DNA from: an uncultured Bdellovibrionales bacterium
Lineage (GTDB): Bacteria > Bdellovibrionota > Bdellovibrionia > Bdellovibrionales > Bdellovibrionaceae
Assembly (NCBI GenBank): GCA_903926205.1
Contig: CAIYID010000048.1
Coordinates: 1-64,000 of the forward strand
Direction of reading: 5' to 3'
Length of the DNA: 64,000 nt
The position numbers were made by a program, and so were the translations under genes. The notes beneath the pieces were generated by a model. The model made no database searches. It saw only the letters and a list, made by a program, of their open reading frames with translations, and had not been told where the DNA came from. Shown piece by piece: positions 27,856 through 36,207 of this stretch. How positions within the stretch are numbered: the stretch's first letter is position 1; each line of letters starts with the position of its first letter.

Positions 27856-28173
27856 GTGAACCCACAATTTAAAAAAGGCGTCTTAGAGCTTTGCGTGCTC
27901 AATATGATCGAAAAAAAAGACTACTACGGATATGAGTTGGTGGAGGATATTTCAAAAGTATTTGAAATATCCGAAGGAACGCTCTACCCGATTCTTCGTC
28001 GCTTGACCGAGGAAAAATATTTCGAAACATACTTGAAAGAGTCCTCAGAAGGTCCCTCCCGAAAATATTACCGAATCACAAAGTTAGGAAAAGCCTTTCA
28101 AAAAGAACAATTCAAACAGTGGATCGAATTTAATCAACAAGTTGAAAAATTAATTGGCAAGGAAATCAAATGA
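27856..28173 (+). CDS. PadR-family transcriptional regulator
   Basis: A 105-residue winged-helix regulator. GTG at 27856 is preferred over TTG at 27841 because a GAGGA site sits 6 nt upstream and the PadR consensus starts at NPQFKKGVLELCVL. YGYELVEDI and EGTLYPILRRL form the recognition region, and the wing is KYYRITKLG. A short C-terminal helix (WIEFNQQVEKLIG) is the dimer arm. Overlap of 4 bp with the next gene marks an operon whose products are membrane and envelope proteins. It probably represses that operon. Confidence 0.9.
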   Translation: MNPQFKKGVLELCVLNMIEKKDYYGYELVEDISKVFEISEGTLYPILRRLTEEKYFETYLKESSEGPSRKYYRITKLGKAFQKEQFKQWIEFNQQVEKLIGKEIK

Positions 28174-28742
28174 CAAAACAAGAGTTTTTAAAGTCACTCG
28201 AAGACAACCTTAAACTTAATCAAGTGCATGACATCAAAGAAATTCTTTCAGATTACGAGGAACACTTCCAACATGGACTCAGTAAAGGAAAAATAGAGGC
28301 CGAAATTGCGGCCAACCTCGGTTCCACCAGAACGATTGCCAAGGCCTACCAAACTGAGAATATGATCAAAGTCGTTAAAAATACGAATTCAAAATTTAGT
28401 TGGAGTTTAGCTCTCACCGTGATCTGTCGACTCTTAATCATTGCGCCTTTTAATTTTATCGTGCTTTTTGTTCCAGGAATTTTGCTTTTTACTTTCCTCG
28501 TCATTGGCTGGAGTTTTTCGGCGGCGCTGGGTTCTGCTAGCTTAGCGCTTTTTGCAACCCTTCCCGCTGTTGGAGCACTTATGACGAGTGCCTGGCTGTG
28601 GCTCGCAGGAATCTCCGCTGGTTTTAGTTTACTTGGACTTGCCGCCATCGGAGGAATGATTATGTTTCTCTTGTCGAAGTTCATTCTATTGGGGCTTATT
28701 AGCTACCTTCAATGGAACCTGAAATTTATCTTAGAAAAATAA
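28170..28742 (+). CDS. HAAS-domain (DUF1700-like) membrane protein
   Basis: A 190-residue protein. A short helical HAAS-like domain (1-65) contains the typical MTKQEFLKSLEDNL, EILSDYEEHF and IAANLGSTRTIAKAY motifs. Four or so membrane helices follow (about 80-185). PadR-DUF1700-DUF4097 is a known gene arrangement in many bacteria, and the 4-bp overlap with padR supports co-translation. It acts at the inner membrane; the molecular role is unknown, with envelope-stress sensing often proposed. Confidence 0.85.
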   Translation: MTKQEFLKSLEDNLKLNQVHDIKEILSDYEEHFQHGLSKGKIEAEIAANLGSTRTIAKAYQTENMIKVVKNTNSKFSWSLALTVICRLLIIAPFNFIVLFVPGILLFTFLVIGWSFSAALGSASLALFATLPAVGALMTSAWLWLAGISAGFSLLGLAAIGGMIMFLLSKFILLGLISYLQWNLKFILEK

Positions 28743-28798
28743 GTTCGTCACACTTGTATTTTTAAAATTAAATCACACTTAATATATCTGGAGAAATA

Positions 28799-29665
28799 AT
28801 GAAGTCACTCAATTCCTTTTCAAAAATATTTTTAATCCTTATTCTTTCGACAGTGGCTTTTCTCAGCCTCACCGCTTATGCCGCAAAGCAAGCTTATAGC
28901 GCCGACCCGGATTTTTTAAAAAAAGTTGAAGAAAAGTATCACTGGAAAATTCATCTCAATAATAATGGCTTCTTAGCGGAAGAAAGTTCCGGCCCAAAAG
29001 AACTGACTCACGATTCCTGGAACTTTACTCCGCCTAAAAATAATTTAAGCATTAAAATTCTCAGTGGTGACATTGCACTTAAAACAACGACTGCAAAGGA
29101 AATTAAAATCTCTGCCGAAGGCCTCTTGAATTCAAAAGTCGCTCCTCGACTTTTGAAAACGGAGATCACAGAGTTTCAGCTTGCCATTAGTCAACCTGAA
29201 AACGGAACTGAAAACCTTCGAGTACAAATTGAAATCCCAACCTCTTTCACTAAAAATTTAAGCGTGATAACAGCTAGTGGCGATATCACGGCAGAAAGTT
29301 TGAGCCTTAATTCCGTCGAACTTAAAACTGTGTCAGGCGCAATCACGCTCAATAAAGTGACGATTAAAGATTTAGCACTAAAAACCGTTTCTGGAAACTT
29401 TCAGGCAAGAGAATCTTCTATCGCAGATTTATCAGGAAAATCAGTTAGCGGGGATATCGAAGTCTATGATTTGATTCCGGCAAATGTGGATTTCGCTTCT
29501 GTTTCTGGCAACATCAAGCTCAAAATTATTCCGAACGAAAAAACAAATTTTTCCCTCAACTCGGTTTCTGGTGATATTTTTAATAAACATGAACATCAGC
29601 TAAGCAACAATTATGATCTTCAAGTGAAAGCCTCAACCATGAGTGGAAATATTCAAATTGAATAA
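28799..29665 (+). CDS. DUF4097-family beta-repeat envelope protein
   Basis: A 288-residue protein with a signal/anchor segment (about 9-28). The C-terminal half is a repetitive beta structure in which VSGDI/VSGNI-type units recur: LSGDIALK, ASGDITAE, VSGAITLN, VSGNFQAR, VSGDIEVY, VSGNIKLK, VSGDIFNK and MSGNIQIE. This spacing is the DUF4097 (putative adhesin) hallmark. It is the third gene of the PadR operon and probably faces the periplasm. It is normally linked to the HAAS membrane protein, with unknown function. Confidence 0.88.
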   Translation: MKSLNSFSKIFLILILSTVAFLSLTAYAAKQAYSADPDFLKKVEEKYHWKIHLNNNGFLAEESSGPKELTHDSWNFTPPKNNLSIKILSGDIALKTTTAKEIKISAEGLLNSKVAPRLLKTEITEFQLAISQPENGTENLRVQIEIPTSFTKNLSVITASGDITAESLSLNSVELKTVSGAITLNKVTIKDLALKTVSGNFQARESSIADLSGKSVSGDIEVYDLIPANVDFASVSGNIKLKIIPNEKTNFSLNSVSGDIFNKHEHQLSNNYDLQVKASTMSGNIQIE

Positions 29666-29765
29666 TGAATTTTCAGAAGGATATATTTTCCCAAACTGAG
29701 AAAGTCTCAGAACTGGAATTTATTTTTCAAGTCGCCCTTAATAACTTGCCCGAGATGAAATGAAA

Positions 29766-29814
29766 AACCCCTTGTGAATGAAAATTCTTTCGATAGAATT
29801 TAAGTTGAGGGGTT
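29766..29814 (+). promoter_or_regulatory. Leader hairpin sequestering the Shine-Dalgarno sequence
   Basis: AACCCCT (29766-29772) pairs with AGGGGTT (29808-29814), and the latter contains the GAGGGG ribosome-binding site for the ATG at 29817. Inside the loop is a second perfect 7-bp stem, AAATTCT/AGAATTT with a 6-nt loop (29782-29801). The arrangement would block translation when folded. It could be a thermosensor, a protein target or an incidental fold. Confidence 0.5.
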
Positions 29815-29816
29815 AT

Positions 29817-31310
29817 ATGAAACGAACAAAATTTGTCGTGCTGGCATTTTCTGCACTTGCTGTTGTTCTTCTTTCACAAAATTGCCAAAAAGGATTTGGA
29901 ATCGCCTCGAGACTTTCGACTTCTTTACCTTCTCTCAATTCACCCAATTCCTCTTACAATGCTTTAACAATATCTCAAAATGGGACTTCTTTAAAATATT
30001 TTGGTTTTTTTGCAGACGCTATGACGAACAGCTATATTTCAGAAACCTCCGCCGTCGCTAACATCCACTTTGTGCAAGGTTCTAATGTGAGCGATGTCGC
30101 TGCCAAAGTGAAGCTCGCAGCTAATGCGAATGATTTAGCCGTGATCATGGTTCAGCCGCTCATTTTTACCTGGCAGTCAGCTCGACTCAGCGCCGACTAT
30201 AAGACAACGATTCAGCAACTCTACCAAACTTTACTCAACCAACAATTACTTGGTTCGGTACTTGGTTTTTATGTGATTGATGAGCCTTATTGGGAAAATG
30301 TGAGCTTCAACGTGAATGACTCAAATCAGCAAGTTTATAACAACTTGCAACTGGCCGCCCAAGAGCTCAACTCGGTTTTCGGCAATAAAATTATTATTGC
30401 CACCGAAGCAACTCCGACGATGGATAAATTCATCGCAGGAAATCCTTGGCCTGGATTCCCCCCTGAGTACAACTGGGTCGCTGTCAATTGCTATCTCGCT
30501 CAAGGCCCCACCTGTGATACAAACGAAAAATTCATTAACTACACGTCTGCTCTTTTTAGCACGATGACAAACAAACCCAACCAAAATCTTATTTTCACTC
30601 TTGATAACTATTGGAACTCAGACGCAGGAAAAACAGCGACTATCCAGCAACAGCTCATTCAACGGACTCAGCTTCAATACAATTTAGCCGTGCAATATAA
30701 TTCTCCAGCGCTTATCTCTTTTATCTACCAAAGCATTCCATCGAGTTCAGACAACCTCGTCGGCCTTATGGATATGCCTCTATTGAAGCATGAAATCTTT
30801 GATTTGGCTCGATCGATAACGCAGAAATTTTCGAATCTAACACCAACGCCCACGGCTACAGCGACTCCAGTGCCGACTCCGGCGTCAACACCAACTCCGG
30901 TTCCAACAACAACACCCGCAACACAAAATAATTATCGTTTTTTTAAAGCTGTTAATGGCGAACACTTTATTACTTTGAATCGCACCGAACCGCCCCCTTC
31001 AACTTACACTTATGAGTTTATTGCTTACGTTTCCTTTGTTTCACAATTAAGTACAAATTCAGCTCAGATTTTTCGTTGTTATTCAGCTGGTCTTAGTATG
31101 CATTTTGTTTCCAGAGATCCTGCATGCGAGGGCACAGCCCAAGAAGGCTCGCTAGGATTTATCTATGCCACTCAAACGACGAATAGTACGGCTCTCTATC
31201 GCTTCTTTAACTTACAAACGGGTGATCATCTAATAACGACTAATTATAGTGAAGGAATTAATGCTGGCTATACCTTGGAAGGCACACTTGGCTTTGTGCC
31301 AACGAATTAG
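29817..31310 (+). CDS. Lipoprotein with TIM-barrel-like domain and C-terminal DUF5648-type repeats
   Basis: A 497-residue lipoprotein. The ATG at 29817 is preferred because of a strong GAGGGG site and a signal peptide ending LLSQNC. The N-terminal domain (about 45-340) resembles a glycoside-hydrolase barrel, with FGFFADAM, VLGFYVIDEPYW (a possible catalytic Glu) and WVAVNCYL strands. A Thr/Pro linker (TPTATATPVPTPASTPTPVP) joins it to a C-terminal part with YRFFKAVNGEHFIT and YRFFNLQTGDHLITTN. These match the DUF5648 'YRF...GDHFYT...E' repeat pattern seen in secreted lipases and glycosidases. It should sit in the outer membrane, with substrate unknown. Confidence 0.65.
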   Translation: MKRTKFVVLAFSALAVVLLSQNCQKGFGIASRLSTSLPSLNSPNSSYNALTISQNGTSLKYFGFFADAMTNSYISETSAVANIHFVQGSNVSDVAAKVKLAANANDLAVIMVQPLIFTWQSARLSADYKTTIQQLYQTLLNQQLLGSVLGFYVIDEPYWENVSFNVNDSNQQVYNNLQLAAQELNSVFGNKIIIATEATPTMDKFIAGNPWPGFPPEYNWVAVNCYLAQGPTCDTNEKFINYTSALFSTMTNKPNQNLIFTLDNYWNSDAGKTATIQQQLIQRTQLQYNLAVQYNSPALISFIYQSIPSSSDNLVGLMDMPLLKHEIFDLARSITQKFSNLTPTPTATATPVPTPASTPTPVPTTTPATQNNYRFFKAVNGEHFITLNRTEPPPSTYTYEFIAYVSFVSQLSTNSAQIFRCYSAGLSMHFVSRDPACEGTAQEGSLGFIYATQTTNSTALYRFFNLQTGDHLITTNYSEGINAGYTLEGTLGFVPTN

Positions 31311-32641
31311 TTTGCCCCTCCGCGATCTATTTCTAGACTGCGTTTAAGGCTGCGACGAACAAAATCGATATGTTCCCGAAGCACATAGACATGTTCGGCA
31401 AAATCCAGAGGTACCTTCATGGCATTCACACGAGACTCAATCTCATCCAGTTGAAATAACTGTTCTTGATATTTTTCGAGAGTTTTTTCTTTGGAAATCT
31501 GAGTCTCTAAAAATTTTAATTCCCCATATCTTTGCAAAATCTTGTTCTTTGTACGACGCTGAAAAAAGCGAGGAATAAGCTTTGCCGTCGGATAAATCAT
31601 GACCAATAAGGGAAATATAACAAGAATAAACCGGTCTACCAATGTAGCAAACCAAAATGGAAAATAGCGCTGCCAAAAAGGGGCTCCAGATTTGTAGAAC
31701 TGCTTTGCTGCGTCTGCAAGAGGCAGTTCGTAATCTTTTTCTGTTGGAAACTCATTTTTCTTTTCAAAAATTCCTGGCTCACGATGAACTTCAGTTGCCG
31801 CTTTTAATAGCAAGTAGATCAGGGCCGGATGAAAGTCATCTTTCGCCACCAAGGTCGTGGTCGCCGCAACTAAATCAACATTTTTTTCTGGTAAATTTTT
31901 TGAAAGATTCATTGCACCTTGAGGGAGTTGCAAATGATGAAGATAGGGTAAGTGCTTGATGATCGCATCCGCCTGAGCCATAGACATCAAGCGAATAGAG
32001 TGATCATTCATCAACTCTTCAACTTCTGGATCTTCAGGTGTTGCCACAAAAAAAGCCACATCTACTTGTTTGGCTCTCAACGCCGCCGCTGAAGCATCCC
32101 AACCCAATTCCAAAAAATGAGTATTTTTAGAATTCACGCCACTGGCTTCTAGCAAACGAACAGCGAGAGCTTCCGTTCCCCCGCCCGTCTGACCAATCGC
32201 AATTCGAAGTCCCTTCAAATCATTAAGACGAGAGATTTCTTTTAACCCTCGGTAAAAAATCCAAATAGGCTCGTAATACAAACTACCCAAGGAAACCAAA
32301 TCAGGGTCTTGCTCCGAAGAGGCTAATCCATCTATCACAAATCCAACATCTGCGTCTGAGCTTGGATCTTGGAGTGCTTTCAGATTAGCCATAGTTCCCG
32401 AAGACTCTTTGATAACCAAATCAATGTTCTCGTCTTGGATTATTTTTTTATAAGCTTTGGCATAATGGAGATAATCACCTTCACCATCGCCTGTCATGAT
32501 GACAATTTTTTTGGGTGGTGCTGGATTAACATATTTGTAAGCTAAAATCAGAATACAAAAAATAATTCCGACATAAATTCCAAGAGAAAAGATCATTTTT
32601 TTCATTGGCTTTTTAACTCTCACTTTCGCAGAATGTCTCAA
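31307..32641 (-). CDS. TAXI-family (TRAP-type) solute-binding protein with C-terminal membrane segment
   Basis: A 444-residue protein. The TTG start is supported by GAGGAG at 5-6 nt. An N-terminal membrane anchor (about 15-35) precedes a TAXI binding domain: KIVIMTGDGEGDYLHYAKAY, ESSGTMANLKAL, IAIGQTGGGTEALAVRLLEA and FFVATPED. After it comes a second membrane helix (about 340-365) and a charged helical tail (about 375-440). A typical TAXI protein is free in the periplasm, so the membrane-tethered tail is atypical. No TRAP permease genes are visible nearby. It may be a sensor or scaffold. The stop overlaps the convergent lipoprotein stop (31307-31310). Confidence 0.8.
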   Translation of the reverse strand: MRHSAKVRVKKPMKKMIFSLGIYVGIIFCILILAYKYVNPAPPKKIVIMTGDGEGDYLHYAKAYKKIIQDENIDLVIKESSGTMANLKALQDPSSDADVGFVIDGLASSEQDPDLVSLGSLYYEPIWIFYRGLKEISRLNDLKGLRIAIGQTGGGTEALAVRLLEASGVNSKNTHFLELGWDASAAALRAKQVDVAFFVATPEDPEVEELMNDHSIRLMSMAQADAIIKHLPYLHHLQLPQGAMNLSKNLPEKNVDLVAATTTLVAKDDFHPALIYLLLKAATEVHREPGIFEKKNEFPTEKDYELPLADAAKQFYKSGAPFWQRYFPFWFATLVDRFILVIFPLLVMIYPTAKLIPRFFQRRTKNKILQRYGELKFLETQISKEKTLEKYQEQLFQLDEIESRVNAMKVPLDFAEHVYVLREHIDFVRRSLKRSLEIDRGGAN

Positions 32642-32664
32642 AACAGCTCCTCAGTTGGCTCCAC

Positions 32665-33513
32665 TTAATGATAATAAGAAACAGCAGCAACAACGACGGA
32701 AAAAGTAAGGCAATAAATTCCAAAGAAATGCCATTTTCCATTTTCAAGCCAGCTGGATAACCACTTAAGAGCAAAGAGTCCTGCCACAAAACTAAATACC
32801 GCACCAAGCAAACCTGGAACCATCATTGAAGTCAAACTCATGTCCGAAGTACGAGTCTCCATGAATCTTTTTAGCTCGCGCAAAATCACTGGTGGCGTCA
32901 AGACAACAGCTAAAGCAAAGCTAAACTCTTCACAAATCTGTCGACCTTTACCTAAGAGCAAACCTACGGAAATGGTGGTGCCGGAACGAGACAAACCCCG
33001 AAAAGGCAAAACCAATCCCTGAGATAAACCGATCCATAGGGCCTCCTTGTTCGTCATTTGTTGATTCGTTGTTGAGGTTTTTTTTAGCCCGGCATAAATT
33101 ATCAACAATCCCACCACAAAAAGGCAGCCTGCGATGAGAGGCAACATCTTAAACAGATGTTCGATTTCCCCTTTTTCTACTCCCATTATTCTTTCCAAAA
33201 AAACTTTTTCGATAAGAATTTTAAGGCCAAAGCCTAAAATCCCTGTTGCGATTGTGGCGATCAGAATCTGTTTAATAAATTTTTTAAATTCTTCCCGGTC
33301 TGAAAATATTTTTTTCCATCGTGACCAAAAATAAATAAGTACGGCAAACATCGTTCCTGTGTGTAACATCACCAACAAAAAGGTCATGTCTGGACGACTG
33401 GGATCATAGCCCATCAGATATTGAGCCAAAATAACGTGAGCAGAACTCGAAACAGGTAAAAGCTCCGCCAAACCTTGTATCACCGCCAATAAAAACACTA
33501 TATATAAACTCAT
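32665..33513 (-). CDS. uppP: Undecaprenyl-diphosphatase UppP (BacA)
   Basis: A 282-residue polytopic inner-membrane enzyme that dephosphorylates undecaprenyl pyrophosphate to regenerate the carrier lipid for peptidoglycan, O-antigen and EPS synthesis. The family motif QGLAELLPVSSSAH lies at 13-26 and PFRGLSRSGTTIS near residues 167-179, giving the E-x3-E-like and SRSG catalytic residues. Length and helix pattern are normal for BacA. It ends 23 bp before the TAXI gene start. It is functionally tied to the 1-12 kb EPS locus but not linked in an operon. Confidence 0.95.
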   Translation of the reverse strand: MSLYIVFLLAVIQGLAELLPVSSSAHVILAQYLMGYDPSRPDMTFLLVMLHTGTMFAVLIYFWSRWKKIFSDREEFKKFIKQILIATIATGILGFGLKILIEKVFLERIMGVEKGEIEHLFKMLPLIAGCLFVVGLLIIYAGLKKTSTTNQQMTNKEALWIGLSQGLVLPFRGLSRSGTTISVGLLLGKGRQICEEFSFALAVVLTPPVILRELKRFMETRTSDMSLTSMMVPGLLGAVFSFVAGLFALKWLSSWLENGKWHFFGIYCLTFSVVVAAVSYYH

Positions 33514-33549
33514 AAAAAAATTATGAGTCGAAAAATCATTTTCTGTCTA

Positions 33550-34773
33550 TCAAAAACAATCTTGGCCCCGGTCTTTTAAATGACAGCTAAAAACAATAGC
33601 CCCGGCAGAGTCATGAAATTCCATGGTTGGTTTTTCAGAATCTAATCCCTTAATCAGCGCATATCCAAAATCCTGAAAAACCATTTTTGCCTTTTCATAA
33701 CCAAGAGCAGAAATGTTTTCAGCAGTCAGAGGCTCTTTGTACTTATCAAGCGATGTTCCACCATTTCCTATGACTAACTGCAAAGGGAATCCAAGTGCCC
33801 GCGTTAACTGAGAATTATGAATATGCCCACCAAGAATTAATTCAATCTTGTTTGCCCAAGAAGTGGCTTCAAAATATTTCCTTAAATTAATATTGAGCGG
33901 TGCATAAGCTTTCCCCAAAGAAACCAGTCCATATATCGGCTTATGCGTCACGAGCCAAATCCGCTGCACCTTCATCGTCTTCAATTTTTCCGCTAGCAAA
34001 TCCAGTCGCTTTTTCCAGAGCGTATCCGTACCGACCGCGATTTCTGGCATATCACTAATACTTGAAGAGTCTAAATTGATGATAGCCAAGTCTCCTAGAA
34101 CAATCACTTGAGGTTCTTCATATTCTTCGCATTCAGACTTCCATTCACTATTCCTCAACAATAATTTATAACCTAAAAATGCTCGACTACAATCTTCATG
34201 ATTCCCACGAACCATCACCCAAGGTGCAAAGCTAAAAGCCTTTCGTGAAGGCTCAAAAAAATCGAGTTTCCATGGCGCCCAATCATAGCCAGTCTCTGGC
34301 GACATTTTATTACAAGGTTTACCTGGCGAACATTGCTCTCGATAATGATAATCACCGACATGAATGATCAAATCCGGTTTGTCCTGAATCAGGCTGTTAA
34401 TGACTTCTGGATATCGCCATTGAAGAGGGTCTGAACAGTCTTGATAAGATGATTTGATCTTTGACTCTTTCAGGCGACAACCTGTATCGCCGATCAAGGC
34501 TATGCTTTTAGGATGAGCTAACGAGGGATTTTTCTTAATGGCTTGTGTCAGCGCAATTACTTTTTTAGAAACATTCAGCTCTGTAAATGGTTTTTTAAGC
34601 CGTTTTTCAGGTGTGGATTGTTTGGGCAAGGGATTCTGTACCTGGACATTCCACTCTGAAAGACCAGCCTCACTTATCGTTCGATAGGTGTAAACATCGC
34701 TTTTCTTAGCCCAAGCTGAGTATACAACCAAATTTATTGAGAAAAACAAGACCACCCGAGTGTAATTCAACAT
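33550..34773 (-). CDS. Secreted metallophosphoesterase
   Basis: A 407-residue protein. The start at 34773 gives a signal peptide (LNYTRVVLFFSINLVVYSAWA); upstream in-frame codons give only non-signal sequence. Calcineurin-like motifs occur in order: SIALIGDTGC (metal Asp), DLIIHVGDYHY (GD), MVRGNHEDC (GNHE), LVTHKPIYG and LGGHIHNSQL (GHxH). This is a binuclear-metal phosphatase predicted to be periplasmic or secreted. The target could be nucleotides, sugar phosphates or phosphoproteins. It is monocistronic and ends 36 bp after the UppP start in the same direction. Confidence 0.85.
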   Translation of the reverse strand: MLNYTRVVLFFSINLVVYSAWAKKSDVYTYRTISEAGLSEWNVQVQNPLPKQSTPEKRLKKPFTELNVSKKVIALTQAIKKNPSLAHPKSIALIGDTGCRLKESKIKSSYQDCSDPLQWRYPEVINSLIQDKPDLIIHVGDYHYREQCSPGKPCNKMSPETGYDWAPWKLDFFEPSRKAFSFAPWVMVRGNHEDCSRAFLGYKLLLRNSEWKSECEEYEEPQVIVLGDLAIINLDSSSISDMPEIAVGTDTLWKKRLDLLAEKLKTMKVQRIWLVTHKPIYGLVSLGKAYAPLNINLRKYFEATSWANKIELILGGHIHNSQLTRALGFPLQLVIGNGGTSLDKYKEPLTAENISALGYEKAKMVFQDFGYALIKGLDSEKPTMEFHDSAGAIVFSCHLKDRGQDCF

Positions 34774-34945
34774 CCTAGGAATTGTGAAACGATTTTTGAA
34801 AATTGTAAAGACAGTTATTGGTCTCGCAAATATGAAGTTTGATAAACTGTGAGATCGCTTTGAGTTTTTTCGTGCACAGCTAGTCAAAAGCCTAATCGTC
34901 CAATGAAATATTCTCGAAAGAATCAATTCGTGTCATGCTTATTCA

Positions 34946-35776
34946 ATGAAAATTCGCATTGGGCTAATTACTGAAGACAAAACGGCACAAGATCAGATCA
35001 AAAAAGATTTCGAAAATATTCATATTTACCAGGCTCCGAATGTGATGGATTTTTATCAAGTGGTGGGTACGAATAAAATTGATGCCATTGTCGTTACTGG
35101 TGATCAAAAACTGGCGAAGGAATTTCCAAGTTATTATTCCTATATCCGGCAAAAATCCCAATTCAATTCGACGCCAGTCGCTTTTATCTGTTCGCAACCA
35201 CTCCTCAATAATTACCCGATCTCAGACACTTTAGTTCGTAGTTACACCATGGATGGTGGATATTTTATGGCCTTGATTGATTTTCTAAGAGTTATTCAAG
35301 ACAGCCAAGCCATAACTAAAGTCATCGATAATAAAAAAATTGAAACTATTTTTTTAAAAGCTATGAGCAAAAAAGTCGGACTTGGACAAAACTTTAGCTC
35401 ACGACCCGCCACCGATGAAGAAGCTCATTCAGAGTTTCTTATCCAGCACTCTGACGAAATTGCCACAAATTTACTTTGGGTCAAGTTTTCAGCCAGGATT
35501 TTGATGAGTGGAAGTAAAACGCTCTTGCAATTATTAAAAAGTATCTCCGAAGAGGAACAATCAAAACTTGCAAAACAAATTATCACTGCCGTTTTTACAG
35601 AATTTCATGCGGAAATGGTCGCTCTACTTAACAAAGAGGGGGCCCTTTTCTTTAGCAAATCAGAGGCGATTCCAGTCGCAGAAAAAACACCCTATTTAAA
35701 AAAATCCAAGTCTCAGGCTTTGCTCTTTGAATCCTCTTATTGTTCATTTCTAGTGGAATTCAATCGCTATATTTAA
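34946..35776 (+). CDS. Protein with receiver-like N-terminal domain, function unknown
   Basis: A 276-residue cytoplasmic protein. Residues 1-110 follow the alternating strand/helix pattern of response-regulator receivers (IRIGLITED, DAIVVTGDQK, TPVAFICSQP, RSYTMDGG). The phospho-acceptor Asp is not obvious, since the expected position reads TGD, so it looks like a pseudo-receiver. The second half is alpha-helical (about 165-240), with TEFHAEMVALLNKEG. No family was recognised. It converges with the FliG-C-like gene, sharing stop codons (35773-35776), which hints at a chemotaxis or motility role. Confidence 0.45.
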   Translation: MKIRIGLITEDKTAQDQIKKDFENIHIYQAPNVMDFYQVVGTNKIDAIVVTGDQKLAKEFPSYYSYIRQKSQFNSTPVAFICSQPLLNNYPISDTLVRSYTMDGGYFMALIDFLRVIQDSQAITKVIDNKKIETIFLKAMSKKVGLGQNFSSRPATDEEAHSEFLIQHSDEIATNLLWVKFSARILMSGSKTLLQLLKSISEEEQSKLAKQIITAVFTEFHAEMVALLNKEGALFFSKSEAIPVAEKTPYLKKSKSQALLFESSYCSFLVEFNRYI

Positions 35777-36207
35777 ACCATAGGATTATTTCGATGAGCA
35801 CTTGGGATTGCCATTTTACCTAGCCTCGCGAAATGACGAATGGTCTCACAAATCTCATTCTGAGCCCGAAGAACTTGAGCTGCAGGTTGCGGCCCCTGAT
35901 TAGAGAGCAATTCAGAAAATTCTTGAAAAGCCCGTTTGGACATATGGCGTTCGAGCATTTTCAAAACCCCAGAAGGAGCTTTTCGCAAAGCTAGCTGCCA
36001 AGTGATTCGTGGCACTTCCCACCAAATGACTTTAAAATCCGTCGCCAGAAGAAATTGCAAGTCAGAAAAATCAAAGAGACCTTCTTTGAGCCGTGCGGCC
36101 AAACGAGGATCTTTTTCTGCAATATCCGCTAAAATGCGAGCTCGAGATTCTTCATCTAAGAATTGTAACGTTTCAAGCGCTTCTTTAAATCCATCGATAT
36201 TACTCAT
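35773..36207 (-). CDS. Short FliG-C-like protein
   Basis: A 144-residue all-helical protein. The order of helices and the final part, RHMSKRAFQEFSELL followed by PAAQVLRAQNEICETIR, closely follow the C-terminal domain of the flagellar switch protein FliG (usually SKRAAE...E.L...GP.R..EVE.AQ..IV). The FliG N and middle domains are absent, since normal FliG is about 330 residues. It may be a partner or inhibitor of the switch, or a chemosensory adaptor. It sits between a decayed heme synthase gene and the receiver-like gene. Confidence 0.6.
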   Translation of the reverse strand: MSNIDGFKEALETLQFLDEESRARILADIAEKDPRLAARLKEGLFDFSDLQFLLATDFKVIWWEVPRITWQLALRKAPSGVLKMLERHMSKRAFQEFSELLSNQGPQPAAQVLRAQNEICETIRHFARLGKMAIPSAHRNNPMV

